From Panax quinquefolius (lineage: Eukaryota; Streptophyta; Magnoliopsida; Apiales; Araliaceae), in NCBI GenBank assembly GCA_020205615.1, contig CM035167.1, forward strand, positions 137,654,568-137,718,567: a stretch of DNA of 64,000 bases, written 5' to 3'. Shown here one piece after another: positions 11,448 through 23,299 of the stretch. Position 1 is the stretch's first letter. The number at the start of each line of letters is the position of its first letter. Under the pieces are notes generated by a model. That model had not been told where the DNA came from. It ran no database searches and was given only the letters and a program-made list of their open reading frames with translations. A program made the position numbers and the translations under genes.

Positions 11448-11724
11448 GAGCCTTAGAAACACGACTTCAAGTTTGAGAGATGTCAAGGGCTTCGCAGGAC
11501 TGGAGTTTGAGAAACACGGCTTTGATTTCGCAGGACTGGATTTCTCTCTCTTCGATTTTGGCAGTGGATGATTTCAATGAAGATGATTTTGGGGGTGAGG
11601 GATTTCTAGCGAGAGGTATTATGACTGAGTGAGGAGAGATATATTAAAAAGTCGTGTTTTTAAAGTGGAATGCTCTTTAAGGGGCGGATGACTCTTTAAG
11701 GTGGATGTTCTTGATTGGGGTTGT
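11448..11724 (-). repeat. Right terminal inverted repeat of the Pack-MULE
   Basis: Reverse complement of 8106-8385. It ends in AAGGTGGATGTTCTTGATTGGGGTT, answering AACCCC-like bases at the left end. Confidence 0.88.
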
Positions 11725-11740
11725 ATATATATATATATAT

Positions 11741-11929
11741 GAGTCTACGATCGTAGAGTGATTTCACTCTACGATTAAATAGAATAATCTGAATAGTAGA
11801 GTGAATTCACTTCTACGATCGTAGAAGTAATCGCGATCGTAGAAATGAATTCATAAAATCATGGAGGTATTACTTTCTACAATCGTAAACTTTATAATTT
11901 TAAAAATTACATTTGTGTATCGTCCATTT

Positions 11930-11932
<3 letters not shown>
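11741..11932. repeat. Cluster of perfect palindromes built on CTACGATCGTAG
   Basis: 11744-11757 is a perfect 14-bp palindrome (TCTACGATCGTAGA) and 11809-11828 a perfect 20-bp one (ACTTCTACGATCGTAGAAGT). Between and around them lie TAGAGTGA..TCACTCTA, AGTGAATTCACT and ATCGCGATCGTAG. The block is bounded on both sides by (TA)n tracts. It may be the remains of a MITE with fold-back structure. Confidence 0.75.

Positions 11933-11983
<51 letters not shown>
11933..11983. repeat. (TA)n microsatellite
   Basis: About 25 TA units. Confidence 0.97.
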
Positions 11984-11984
<1 letters not shown>

Positions 11985-12301
11985 GCTGTTTCTGGATGTT
12001 GTTAGCAGGTTTTTGGATTTAGAGATTATTAATGTTACGAGCAATATAATGATATGAAATGATTTGATGGATATGACGTTTGTTACAAATTCTATGGAGA
12101 TGAAGAAGTTGAGTTAGTAACTACACAACAAAGGTTGAAAGGCACGTGTAGAAAGAGAGAGTGAGAAAAAGAGAGGACAAAAGTTGACGGCTGTTTTGAG
12201 AGAGAGAGAGAGAAAAGGAACTCCAAATTCCCCGTGAGGAATGTTTGGAGGCATCCAATAAACCTCCATTTTCATCTTCCTTCAATTCTCTTTTCTCGAA
12301 A

Positions 12302-12308
<7 letters not shown>

Positions 12309-12337
<29 letters not shown>

Positions 12338-12413
12338 TCTTCATTAAATAAAAACAGTTTCATTTGTAATTTTTTTGTTCAACAAAAAAGTTCACATGAT
12401 ATTAATATAAAGT

Positions 12414-12446
<33 letters not shown>
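12309..12446. repeat. Two further (TA)n tracts
   Basis: TA runs at 12309-12338 and 12417-12446, separated by about 80 bp of unique AT-rich sequence. Confidence 0.95.
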
Positions 12447-12450
<4 letters not shown>

Positions 12451-12501
12451 AAGTTTGTTATTATAATTTTATTATTATATTACACTATTAAATTAACAAA
12501 T

Positions 12502-12760
12502 ACTCCATTTGTTTGTAAGTATAAGATTATTATTGACTTTCAAAAATTAATTTGAGATATTTTTAGATTTAAAATTGACATGATTTATTTAATTTTTAAA
12601 AATAATAAATCTTATAATTAGTAGTAATTTTAAGTAGTTTATGATGTTCATAAATTTATTGTTATAAACTAAATGAATTCATGTAAAATTTGAATATGAA
12701 AATATTTGAAATTTATTTTTAAAAAAGTCGATAATGATCTTATAATTTGAAAAATGGGAT
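12502..12760. mobile_element. Possible TA-flanked MITE, diverged
   Basis: Begins TACTCCATTTGTTTGTAAGTATAAG and, near the right end, has CTTATAATTTGAAAAATGGGA, a weak reverse complement. This resembles the mariner-type MITEs found elsewhere in the window but is too diverged to be sure. Confidence 0.4.
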
Positions 12761-14047
12761 ATGATTTTTAGGAGACACAAAAATATTATTGACATTCATA
12801 ATTATTTTTTTTTGCTAAATAATATTCATCAATATTTTAATAGAACTATTTGTTTTCTTTTATGGAACAAAATGAATGATAAATAAAAACACTCGTACGT
12901 TTATTCCTAATAATTCCTATGTTTCACCATTCCCATCCAAACAAAAATCACGAGCTTATGATTCTTCCTCTCCATTCTCACAGTTCAGAAACCCCGTGTT
13001 TTACCACATATATGTGATCTACTGTACTCAACTTACCGTTCCCACATTTTACCTTCACGCCCTTAATTCCTATACTTCATTTTACTTGTTCTTTTTTTAG
13101 GTTTCTTAATTGTAAGATAGTAATTATAATAAAATATATAGTAATATAATAGAAAACTGGCAGATATTTATTTCTCCATATTAATAGATTTTATCCCCTT
13201 TGCTGAGAAAAAAAATATGGGAATAGCTGTAGTGTTATTGGATCAAGACATGGCCCATGGGCATTGAAGATAAGTATAATTTTCTGAATTTGCGTATCCC
13301 AAGGTGCAATATCTCTATTTACCAAAATAAAAAGTACTAGTAGAATAAAATTAGGATAAATTATATATACTAGTACATTTATAAAAGTAATTACAAAAAT
13401 CATACAGTTATAAAATAATTACAAAAATATGACAATTTATCATATATATTTACAATACTAATTATATTAGGAGTTCTTAATTTAAGGGTTAATATTATTT
13501 GGTACTGATATAAGCGAATTAGTTTAATCTTCCTTGATGCCAATTATTCTCCATTAATATTTTCGCACATTCTCTCTCCCTTCTCCTCTCTCTCTCATCT
13601 CCTCTCAAGTAATTGCCGTCTTCCGTAAAATTACGCCATCGTAACATCGTCAGTTCCTCTTCTTCATCTATTGGTATTTCTTCATCTTTAACCACCTTGG
13701 TATTTCTTCATCTACTAATATTTTTTCTTCTTCTTTTTCATATTGGTATTTCTTCTTCTTTTGGGTATTTCTTCTTTTTTTCTTTTTTTTCATATTCATC
13801 ATTAATTAATTAGTCTTCTTTTTTTTCTATTAATTAGAATTGATATTTTTATTTATTTTTAATTTTTTCTTTTTTGTACTTATATTTCTACTAATATTTT
13901 ATTTTTTTTTCTTGATTAGTTAGTTCTTTTTTTGGTGGCGTAAATTAATTAGTTAATTATTTTTTAATTTACTTTTGTTGCACTTGTTGATTCACAGGTT
14001 GTTCATTTTAGTGAAAAGAAGGTTTTGGATCAGAAAGCATACATGTT
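12761..14047. other. Intergenic DNA and pyrimidine-rich tract
   Basis: No gene is supported. 13560-13815 is rich in CT and TTCTTC runs (a short ORF over it is low-complexity). It could be an old untranslated leader, and it directly precedes the retrotransposon insertion point. Confidence 0.5.
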
Positions 14048-14052
14048 GTTCT
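14048..14052. repeat. Target-site duplication, left copy (GTTCT)
   Basis: Identical to 23277-23281 on the other side of the copia element; 5 bp is the expected size for an LTR-retrotransposon integrase. Confidence 0.85.
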
Positions 14053-15939
14053 TGTTAGGTTTGTAATATTCAAGAACGCAATCAAATTGCAAAAATAAGC
14101 GAAAACGTGTAAAAATCAGAGTTTAAAATTTTACAAACCATAAACCCGGATCACCCTTTATGCGCAATTATTAATTAAACGAAAAATTGAAGAACAAGAA
14201 TCATACCCTTGAAGATCCGAAACTTCCTCAGTACAAAGTTCACCTCCAATCCTTTTCGCTCAACTTGAATTCACGGGTTTGGTTCTTCCTTTGATCAACG
14301 TTAGCCACCCAAGTGTTTGGCCTCTGAGGTGATCCACCAAGGAAAGAAGAAGGATTCAAGAAGATGGGTGGTTGGCTAAACCCTACTTTTTCTATCTCTA
14401 TATAGAAAGAGCGTCTTCCAACAAATTGAAATTATTACGTCTTAGTAAAAAAATCAACAACCCCCACCCATAATAAGACTCCTCTTATTAATAGATGTGG
14501 GCAACCCACCTTAACAATTAAGGAATTGAGTTTTATTTAATTAATTAAATTCTTTTAATTAATTAAGCTCCCCTAATCTTATTAGGGATAATTAATTAAA
14601 ACTCTTTTAACTAATTTTCCTTCCTAATCCAATTAGGAATAAATGAGAGTACTTATATTAAATTAATTCCTAAACTCTTTAGAAATTAAAATAATAATAA
14701 TTGTAATAATATTAATAAGACTCCTCTTATTAATTTATATTTAATATTTCTAAAATATTAAATAATAAATATTAAGCTATTTAATTTATTCTATCACCAT
14801 AGATTAAATTAAATATACATAACATATTATTACGATTATGCCATTAACTTCTTAAATAATTATTCTTCCTTTTATGGTGTGACCCTTTTAGGTTCTCCAT
14901 ATTAAACCCACAGTGAATAAATCAATTAGAACAATTCTAATCTTATTTAAATAAATAAATTAAACAATTAATTTATTTAAATAAATAATATTTATTCTAC
15001 AATAGGATAAGCCTCCCCTAGCGATCAACGACTTTCCGGATAATATAGATTTCAACATTAATCATTAAAGAACCTTTGAGTAAATAGTTACCGTATAATT
15101 CAATCATTCCACCATACAATGTCCCAATTAAATATAAGGCATGGAATTATTTGTCAAGTCTTATTTTATTTAATTATATATATTTCGATCCTTAAATGCA
15201 CAACTCCAAATAATGCAAATTAGAAACTCCTTTCTAATTTCATTCTGCCTTAACCAAGGACTACTGGGTTGTCATTTATCGAATCACATAGGACATTTCT
15301 CTTCTTTTATTAGAAGTGGTAGATTCTTTATTGATCATACATTATCTCCATGTACAACTTATTATACCCAAGCATACCCTTTGATATACCCTAAGGGTCT
15401 TAAGGAATAAGTCAAAGTATAACTCATCATACACAAGATACTATGATGATCTCAAGTCCAATGATTACTTGTACTACTATCACTACAGGAATTCCTATTG
15501 ACAGGCAAATAAAACTCCATTAGGTATTCCTTAGCGAGCCAATGTTCGGTGAACTTATTCTCTAATAAGCACCTACATACTTGCTTTAGTGTCTCCACAC
15601 AAATGATCATGAGATCAATTATCCTCATCCAATGAAAGCAAGCAACGATGTATGTACCAATCTATCCGGATTCACTAATCCCCAATTTAGTAATCCAACG
15701 ATTGGGAACTATTTTAGTTTTAAGCTTTCTAAGAATTTAGATCTCATTAGAATGATCATCATCATTATTCTAAAAGCATTGCTTAAAACTCGGGTTTATC
15801 ACATATTATAAAAACAACATCGTGTAGATAATTAAAAGCCTTTAATAAATTAATACTTTTTATTAATAAATGAATAAGATTGTTACAAAGTATATGCTTT
15901 ATCATCAAACATGATTGACTTATGTGCATACTACTTTCA
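14053..15939 (-). repeat. 3' LTR of the copia element
   Basis: Plus-strand ends TGTTAGGTTTGTAATATTC and GCATACTACTTTCA. Nearly identical to 21416-23276, with a few substitutions and many small indels. Confidence 0.95.
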
Positions 15940-15956
15940 ATCTCCCACTTGCACTA
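15940..15956 (-). other. Polypurine tract of the copia element
   Basis: Minus strand reads AGTGCAAGTGGGAGATT immediately next to the 3' LTR, the usual copia PPT where plus-strand DNA synthesis starts. Confidence 0.85.
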
Positions 15957-16429
15957 AAGCCAATCGTCATGGTATCTCATACTCTTCTTCTCTAGTGACG
16001 ATTATCCTGTCATTGGATAAGCTTTAGTTAATGGATATGTAATGTTGTTCTTGAGAGTCCACCATCTCTATAGTGATTTCTCATCTTTCAATGATTCTAA
16101 TAATCAAATGAAAGTGCCACAACACATGTTTAGATCCAAGATGAGACTTAGGAACTATTCCTAGTTCTCAGAATGAACTTTTAATCCAAACAATCAACTT
16201 GCACCTTCATTTATAGCTATATACTTTGTCTTTATCACTAAACCAAAGAACTCTTTGTCTGTTTGAAACCTTTCCATTCAACGCACCAATGTTCAAGATA
16301 ACGCTTTACCTTAAAGTGGATTTTACGTAAATCTTCGATCTCGTCTGAAAAACTTGAGTCATTAAGCCCTCTAGTTTTAATTAAGACCCACCATGAATAT
16401 GATCACATCCTTAGTGCTTGGGTTAATCA

Positions 16430-16900
16430 CTTTAAGATGTTTTTCACCGGCTCATAGTGAACTTCTCCATAATATGACCGATCAACATCGGTCTCGTATA
16501 TTTCATTGCATGCATGATTGTCCACTCATGCGACCTCTCTTTTAGGAGTGCATGGGGACTATTAAGAGATACACTCCATAGCTCATCTATATGAGACATC
16601 TCTTGGAGTTTGCCATGCTAAACGACTTTAGCATAAAATGAATATCGTTCCTTGGGTTAAGTCGAGCATCCTCAGTATCTCATCTATATAGATTTTATCC
16701 CCAATTAAGATACTCTTCCCAAAACCATTCATGGAGGAATGTTTAGACAACTTTATCATTCTTGATTGTAGCATTAGTATGTCATTCCTTATCCGTAGTA
16801 GTATATCAACATATAATATTAGGAATGTCACGGCCCTCCCAATTGACCCTTTTGTACACACTAGAACTCTTACCTCATCAGATGTAGCTCGGATCATCAT
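16430..16900 (-). pseudogene. copia reverse transcriptase fragment
   Basis: Minus-strand 16900-16628 contains FLILYVDILLRIRNDILMLQ, a broken form of the copia YVDDILLIGND catalytic box with one aspartate lost. It is followed by MNGFGKSILIGDKIYID, matching the M-K-D-L-G-E-A-x-Y-I-L-G-I-K-I block. Sequence to about 16430 gives a shifted-frame MANSKR and MSY-like stretch of the RT-RNase H connection. The missing active-site aspartate and frameshifts show it is dead. Confidence 0.85.
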
Positions 16901-17089
16901 CTTCTATGATCGTACCTCATCATCATCATCCATGATGAATCCATACCTCCTAGGTATCTTCAAAGACTATTTCGATTTACGATTCGGTTGTGGTATAATA
17001 GAATTCATCTACTGAGTTCCTCTTATTTGACTTATAATGTTTTGTGGTTCTTGAACTCTTCAAGATCTATTATCCTCCCACTAGCCCCT

Positions 17090-17480
17090 TCAATGATAAA
17101 TACCTTTATCTTAGAAGGAAGCGTGTTTCATGAATAAACACCTTTTGCTAAGTAGGATTATAGAACATTTACCCTAAACTTACTTTAGGATGTCCCACAA
17201 ATCAGATTTGTCAAATCTTGTCCCTAAGCTTATCCTTTGAAACCGCTTTCACATAAGTTGGACAACCCTTATCTTAACATACTTAAGATTAGGAATCCTC
17301 CATGTCCATAACTTTTATGGAGTCTTAGGGTGGATTTAGAGGTTACCTTTTCGTAGATATGCACGACCATTTCTAGGACATGACCCTGAAGGATCTTTGG
17401 AATGTCGGTAAAATCATTATGGATCGCACCATGTTCAAATAGGTACGATTTTTCCTTTCGTATACATCAATCAATTATTA
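17090..17480 (-). pseudogene. copia integrase C-terminal fragment
   Basis: In shifted minus-strand frames the words AAYILNRVP-like, KTPYELW-like, HLRVWGCPA-like and GPRSDKCYFVGYP-like can be followed in order between about 17440 and 17180, each degraded. This is the stretch after the catalytic core in copia integrases. It lies upstream, in element orientation, of the RT, as expected for Ty1/copia and opposite to gypsy. Confidence 0.65.
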
Positions 17481-18029
17481 CGTATCATGAGGTGTCCATT
17501 ATGAGAAAACCATTTGAGATGATCTAGAAACTTATTGCACAAGTATTTATTCCTTGATCTAATCAAAGAATCTTAATACATTGTCAATTTGTTTCACTTC
17601 TGAATTCTTTGAACCTTTCAAATAATTCATACTTGTATTTCAAATAAATACACACATTCAACTCTTTAAATGATCATCTCCTTTTCTTATACTAATTTGT
17701 TCAATATGCAAAATTATTTTTCACGTAAGTCAAGTATACAAAATTTATTAAGTAATATTCGATTCTATACAAAACATTATTATTATAAATAGAACAACAA
17801 TTGTTCTTAATTATAATACCAAAGATTTCATTGTCCAACAATAAAATGGAAATAATGTTTTCAACGAGAACTAAAATACAATAACAACTTATTGACTTAA
17901 TAGATTTGCGTGTAAGCAATGCTAAACTATAAGTTTCTATGGCTAATGTAAAGCAACCTTTGCTTCATTTTCCACACATAGGATTACTTATATTTGTTTA
18001 GCTTTCTACTTCCTTGGTCCCTTCATAAA

Positions 18030-18100
18030 TCTATATTTATGATAACCAAAGTCGGTATCCAATACCCAAGTAGAACCTTGACTTAAAGAAAAATTTATTT
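18030..18100 (-). pseudogene. copia protease active-site region
   Basis: Minus strand reads GSTWVLDTD, corresponding to the S-T-W-V-L-D-T-G-C active site of copia aspartic proteases. The catalytic aspartate is kept but the glycine is changed to aspartate. Confidence 0.75.
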
Positions 18101-18900
18101 CAATCATGAACAAAAAGCGTATTGTATGTAGAAACTTCACTAAGCTTCTTTGGTTAGCCTCTGCAAGATACTTCTTGCGCTTTCTTTCTAGTGTCCAGGG
18201 CTTATTGTAGTGGAAGCAAACTCTTTGCTATCCAAATCGATTTTGTTCTTATTATCCTTTATTTTGCCTTTCTATTTACCTTCTTTGAATCTTTCTTCTT
18301 TTTCGAAGATCCTTTGGCCCCTACCAAGAAGAGACATGGTCTTTCTTGGATGAAAAGTGACTCTCAACATTTTTCAACATGTTAAGCAAATCGTAAAGTC
18401 GATATCTAGCTTGTTCATATGAAAAATTCACAACAATTGTGAAAAGAGTCCGGAGTGAGTGCAAGATCAAATCTTGGCTCAACTCTCCATCCATGACAAA
18501 ACCAGTTATCCTAATTGATCAATCAAATTGATTATGTTAAGAACTTTTTATGCATTTATAGTGCCATTGGCCATTCTAGATCGGAAGAGCTCCTTAGATA
18601 TCCGATATCTATCGATCATACTTTCCTCATCATCAACTACTTGATGTGCGGGAATATAGTAGGAGCATCCATAGTTTTATCTTGACGCCAAGCTCGTCAC
18701 TTTCATGGATGTGAGCATGATGCATCGAGCCAATCATGCATCATCTTGCCACTTTCTAAAAGTAGCAATCTCTTCCTCGGAGGCATTATGCGCAACCATT
18801 GCGAGGATAGGCGTATTAAGGACATGAGATAACTTTTCAAATACCATGAGAACTATTCTCAAATTCCTTAACCAATCCGATTAATTGATTACAAGTTAAT
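18100..18900 (-). pseudogene. copia gag with zinc-knuckle remnant
   Basis: On the minus strand, a lysine-rich stretch (KGSSKKKKDSKK, near 18300) leads into VCFHYNKPW and RKKYLAEA. This is a damaged CCHC knuckle of the CFHCNKPGHWKRNCKKYLAE kind found in Tork/TNT1-like gag proteins. Further upstream WQDDAWLARCIMLTSMK is a gag-like stretch near 18745. Stops interrupt all frames. Confidence 0.7.
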
Positions 18901-19146
18901 TTAGCATCTAATATGCTTCGCAGATGATAGTAATTTTAGACATTGTAAAATTTCAGTAAATGAATTTGTAATTAACAACATTTTAACATACATTCTTTTA
19001 TTAATTACCAAAATAATTTAGGTCTTGTTTTAAATTGGTATCTCCCACTATTTTCATCAAACTATATTACCCTCACTTATATAGTTCGGCAAAAATCTAA
19101 TTAAAGATTTACTAGTGAGAATAAGGATCCCATTTCAAATGTATAT

Positions 19147-19450
19147 AGCCTTGTGGTGACACAACAAACTATATATAAAAAAATAGGTAGACAACTTTTG
19201 TCAATTACATCAACTATGCAACTCCTTTTCTTTTGCCTCTTAGATTATTTTGATCAAGTGGTGGCACATCCGAATCAAAAATTATCCAAGTTAAGTCCGA
19301 CTCTAGCACTCCATATATTTCAAAAAAAAAATATCATCCTTGTGGTGACACAACAAAACAATATTGTTCAATTTTCTTTATAAGCATCAAATGTGATAAA
19401 TTAACATCTTAAATACTTAATACTTGCCTTGTGGTGACACAACAAACTCA
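19147..19450 (-). repeat. Three copies of CTTGTGGTGACACAACAAA in the copia leader
   Basis: Near-identical words at 19151, 19339 and 19425 (plus-strand orientation) lie about 90-190 bp apart, between gag and the hairpin array. They are in the untranslated leader of the element. Confidence 0.8.
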
Positions 19451-20219
19451 TATTAAATATTTAATACTCTATTAATTTTATCATGCTAAAAGCTGACGCT
19501 CGATATTCCAAATACCTTTGAACGCTTAGGACTTAATATAAAAAATGAGGGTTTTGTTATTAATTTGTCTCATCTTGTTTAGCGCAGCATGCGTATATAT
19601 ATATAAAATACGCGTCGTATTAATTAACATGCTAAGCGTGTTTGCATAATATATAATATATATATAGTATAAGCATGCATATATAATACTATATTCTACT
19701 CGGATTGATTATGGACTTTTATTCTAGTTTGGTTCACTAGAGCCACCAAGTGAACCAAAAGGTCAAACCCTAGGGGTGCAAGAAAAATAATATTTAATTA
19801 TAACTATTACATTTAAACCCGGGCTCCATTACAAAGCGGTCTTCAAGTCATCCTTGTTCCTTGATCTCCAATTCTTCAAAATTAATTCTAACTATTCCTA
19901 TTACAAAACTATTTAAAATAAATAGAAACCTTGATCGTGCAATAAGGGAAAAGTACATAGGAGGAAGATAGAATTTATATTAACAAAAATTAGAGAAGAC
20001 GAGGTACGCAGACCCCATTTAATAAAACCCCATACATTCAAATGCATCCAACTAAAATAAATTTCAATCATATTGGGTCAATAGTCCATAATCAATCCCA
20101 TTTATTATCATACACATCACCATATGCATCAATAAATAACATTCATCTTATGAATAATAAACATTTAATATATATATTGATATCATTTAATGGGCAAATT
20201 TAGTTAAGTATAAAATCTA

Positions 20220-20940
20220 TTTTTGAATCAAAATAAACTCCTTTATTTTAATCCAAATTTAAATCAAAATAAAACTATTTTATTTTAATTTATCCAATTT
20301 TGAATAAAATAAATTATTTTATTTTAATCAAAATTTTTAATCAAAATAAACTCCTTTATTTTAATTAATTAATTAATCGATTCCATATATATATATATAT
20401 ATATAAAAAATCTTTAATTAAAATAAACTCTTTTTTATTTTAATTAATTATGAATCCAATTCCATGTAAAAAAAAAATTATTAAAGGAAACACTTAATTC
20501 TTTTTTTTCTTATTCACAAATAAACTCCTTTATTTTGAATAATATGAAATCTTATTTCATATTTAAATAAACTCCTTTATTTAAGGAAACTTACGGATTT
20601 TCTTTCCTATTCATAAATAAACTCCTTTATTTTGAATAATATGAAATCATATTTCATATCTAAATAAACTCCTTTATTTAAGAAATTAGGATTCTCTTTC
20701 CTATTCACAAATAAACTCTTTTTATTTTGAATAATATGAAATCTTATTTCATATCTAAATAAACTCCTTTATTTAAGGAAATATGAAATCCAATTTCAAC
20801 TCCAATTAGTTATCATAGAATCCAATTCTAACTCTAATTAGTTAGCATGAAATTTAATTTTAAAATTAAAATAAAATCATTAATTTTAATATTAAAATAA
20901 ACTTTTTATTTTAAGATTAAAATAAATTTTTATTTTAATT
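20220..20940. repeat. Array of hairpin motifs AAATAAACTCCTTTATTT in the copia leader
   Basis: About a dozen copies of AAATAAA-CTCC-TTTATTT or close variants, each able to fold on itself, are spaced roughly 40-50 bp apart. They are joined by sequences such as TTGAATAATATGAAATC. The array sits between the primer site and gag. Confidence 0.88.
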
Positions 20941-21003
20941 ATAAAATAATTGAGAATAATATATTATATATATAATGTATATATAATATATTATAAAATA
21001 ACC

Positions 21004-21005
<2 letters not shown>

Positions 21006-21075
<70 letters not shown>
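21006..21075. repeat. (TA)n microsatellite in the copia leader
   Basis: About 35 TA units. Confidence 0.97.
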
Positions 21076-21078
<3 letters not shown>

Positions 21079-21400
21079 CATCTCCTTTTTTTAAAATGGG
21101 CCTCATGACTCTCAAAATAAATTGCATGCTCCTCTTATTCGTGAGTCAGAGATAACCTGATAAACTCTTGCATAACTAATTCACCTTAATCATATTTCTT
21201 GGAGGATGCTTCATGCGCGGCCACCCTTTTGATTCACGAGAATCATCAACTTTCAAAAAAAAAAATTTGCAAATTCTATTTTTTTTTTTTTAAATAAAAT
21301 AATAATTTTATACTGATAAAATTATGCCCAATTAAATTATTTTAAACACATATCAATATAGATATTAAATTAAAACAATTAATAATTCGCATAAAGGTTT

Positions 21401-21414
21401 GGCTCTCGATGCCA
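21401..21414 (-). other. Primer-binding site of the copia element
   Basis: Minus strand TGGCATCGAGAGCC one base from the LTR end; complementary (with mismatches) to the 3' end of initiator tRNA-Met, as in most plant copia elements. Confidence 0.85.
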
Positions 21415-21415
21415 C

Positions 21416-23276
21416 CGTTAGGTTTGTAATATTCAAGAACGCAATCAAATTGCAAAAATAAGCGGCGATGTAAAAATCGAGTTTAAAATTTTACAAACCA
21501 TAAACCCGAATCACCCTTTATGCACAATTATTAATTAAACGAAAAATTGAAGAACAAGAATCATACCCTTGAAGATCCGAAGCTTCGCCGTACAAGTTCA
21601 CCTCCAATCCTTTTCGCTTCAACTTGAATTCACCGGGTTTGGTTCCTTCCTTTGATCAACGTTAGCCACCCAAGTGTTTGGCCTCTGAGGTGATCCACCA
21701 AGGAAGAAGAAGGATTCAAGAAGATGGGTGGTTGGCTAAAACCCTAGTTTTTCTATCTCTATAGAAAGGCGTCTTTCTCCAACAAATTGGAATTATTACG
21801 TCTTAGTAAAAGTCAACAACCCCCCCACCCATAATAAGACTCCTCTTATTAATAGATGTGGGCAACCCACCCACCTAACAATTAAGGAATTGGGTTTTAT
21901 TTAATTAATTAAATTCCCTAATCTTATTAGGGATAATTAATTAAAACTCCTTTAACTAATTTTCCTTCCTAATCCAATTAGGAATAAATGAGAGTACTTA
22001 TATTAAATTAATTCCTAAACTCTTTTAGAAATTAAAATAATAATAATTGTAATAATATTAATAAGACTCCTCTTATTAATTTATATTTAATATTTCTAAA
22101 ATATTAAATAATAAATATTAAGCTATTTAATTTATTCTATCACCATAGATTAAATTAAATATACATAACATATTATTACGATTATGCCATTAACTTCTTA
22201 AATAATTATTCTTCCTTTTATGGTGTGACCCTTTAGGTTCTCCATATTAAACCTATTGTGAATAAATCAATTAGAACAATTCTAATCTTATTTAAATAAA
22301 TAAATTAAACAATTAATTTATTTAAATAAATAATATTTATTCTACAATGGGATAAGCCTCCTAATGATCAACGACTTTCCGGATAATATAGATTTCAACA
22401 TTAATCATTAAAGAACCTTTGAGTAAATAGTTACTTGCAGACAATTCAATCCTTCCACCATACAACGTCCCAATTAAATATAAGATATGGAATTCTTCAC
22501 AAGTCTTATTTTATTTAATTATATGTATTTTGATCCTTAAATGCATGACTCAAAATAATGCAAATTAGAAACTCCTTTCTAATTTCATTCTCGCTTTCGC
22601 CAAGGACTACTGGGTTGTCATTTATCGAATCACATAGACATTTCTCTTTTTTATTAGAAGTGGTAGATTCTTTATTGATCATACATTATCTCCATGTACA
22701 ACTTATTATACCCAAGCATACCCTTTGATATACCCTAAGGGTCTTAAGGAATAAGTCAAAGTATAACTCATCATACACAAGATACTATGATGATCTCAAG
22801 TCCAAGGATTACTTGTCTTACTATCACTACAGAATTCCTATTGACAGCAAATAAAACTCCATTAGGTATTCCTTAGCGAGCCACGCTTCGGTGAACTTAT
22901 TCTCTAATAAGCACCTACATACTTGCTTTTAGTGTTCCACACAAAATGATCGTGAGATCAATCATCCTCATCCAATGAGCAAGCAACGATGTACCAATCT
23001 ATCCGGATTCACTAATCCCCAATTTAGTAATCCAACGATTGGGAACTATTTTAGTTTTAAGCTTTCTAAGAATTTAGATCTCATTAGAATGATCATCATC
23101 ATTATTCTAAAAGCATTGCTTAAAACTACGGGTTTATCACATATTATAAAATAAGATCACGTAGATAATTAAAAGCCTTTAATAAATTAATACTTTTTAT
23201 TAATAAATGAATAAGATTGTTACAAAGTATATGCTTTATCATCAAACATGATTGACTTGTGTGCATACTACTTTCA
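21416..23276 (-). repeat. 5' LTR of the copia element
   Basis: Near-identical partner of 14053-15939. It should carry the element's promoter; no single TATA box stands out in this AT-rich sequence. Confidence 0.95.
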
Positions 23277-23281
23277 GTTCT
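23277..23281. repeat. Target-site duplication, right copy (GTTCT)
   Basis: Identical to 14048-14052. Confidence 0.85.
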
Positions 23282-23299
23282 ATTATCATATAATTTTTA

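Larger units (their letters stand above)
8106..11724. mobile_element. Pack-MULE-like element with long terminal inverted repeats
   Basis: The ends are about 280-bp inverted repeats: 8106-8385 and 11448-11724 share CATCCACCTTAAAG, CTTTAAAAACACG, the TCTCCTCACTC region and TCTCAAACTTGAAG in opposite orientation. Long TIRs of this size with no transposase between them, plus a host-like gene fragment inside, are the signature of Mutator-like Pack-MULEs. Both ends sit in TA-rich sequence, so a 9-11-bp target duplication cannot be separated from the microsatellite. About 1.7 kb on the left side of the interior has no recognised content. Confidence 0.8.
14053..23276 (-). mobile_element. Ty1/copia LTR retrotransposon, complete in structure but dead
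   Basis: Two LTRs of 1887 and 1861 bp lie 5.5 kb apart in the same orientation, with termini TG...CA (one base changed at the inner end of the right copy). They are flanked by a perfect 5-bp duplication GTTCT at 14048-14052 and 23277-23281. On the minus strand the primer site TGGCATCGAGAGCC (21401-21414) follows the 5' LTR, and a purine tract GCAAGTGGGAGATTG precedes the 3' LTR, both typical of plant copia. Gag, protease, integrase and RT pieces occur in copia order (integrase before RT), all with stops. Confidence 0.93.

Noticed and set aside
13613..13813. Serine/phenylalanine-rich ORF in the pyrimidine tract
   Set aside because: Low-complexity translation of TTC repeats, no family resemblance, no downstream exon found; the copia element has also disrupted the region.
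20939..21127. ORF with a long IYIYIY run, and a similar one at 12121-12363
   Set aside because: Produced by (TA)n microsatellites.
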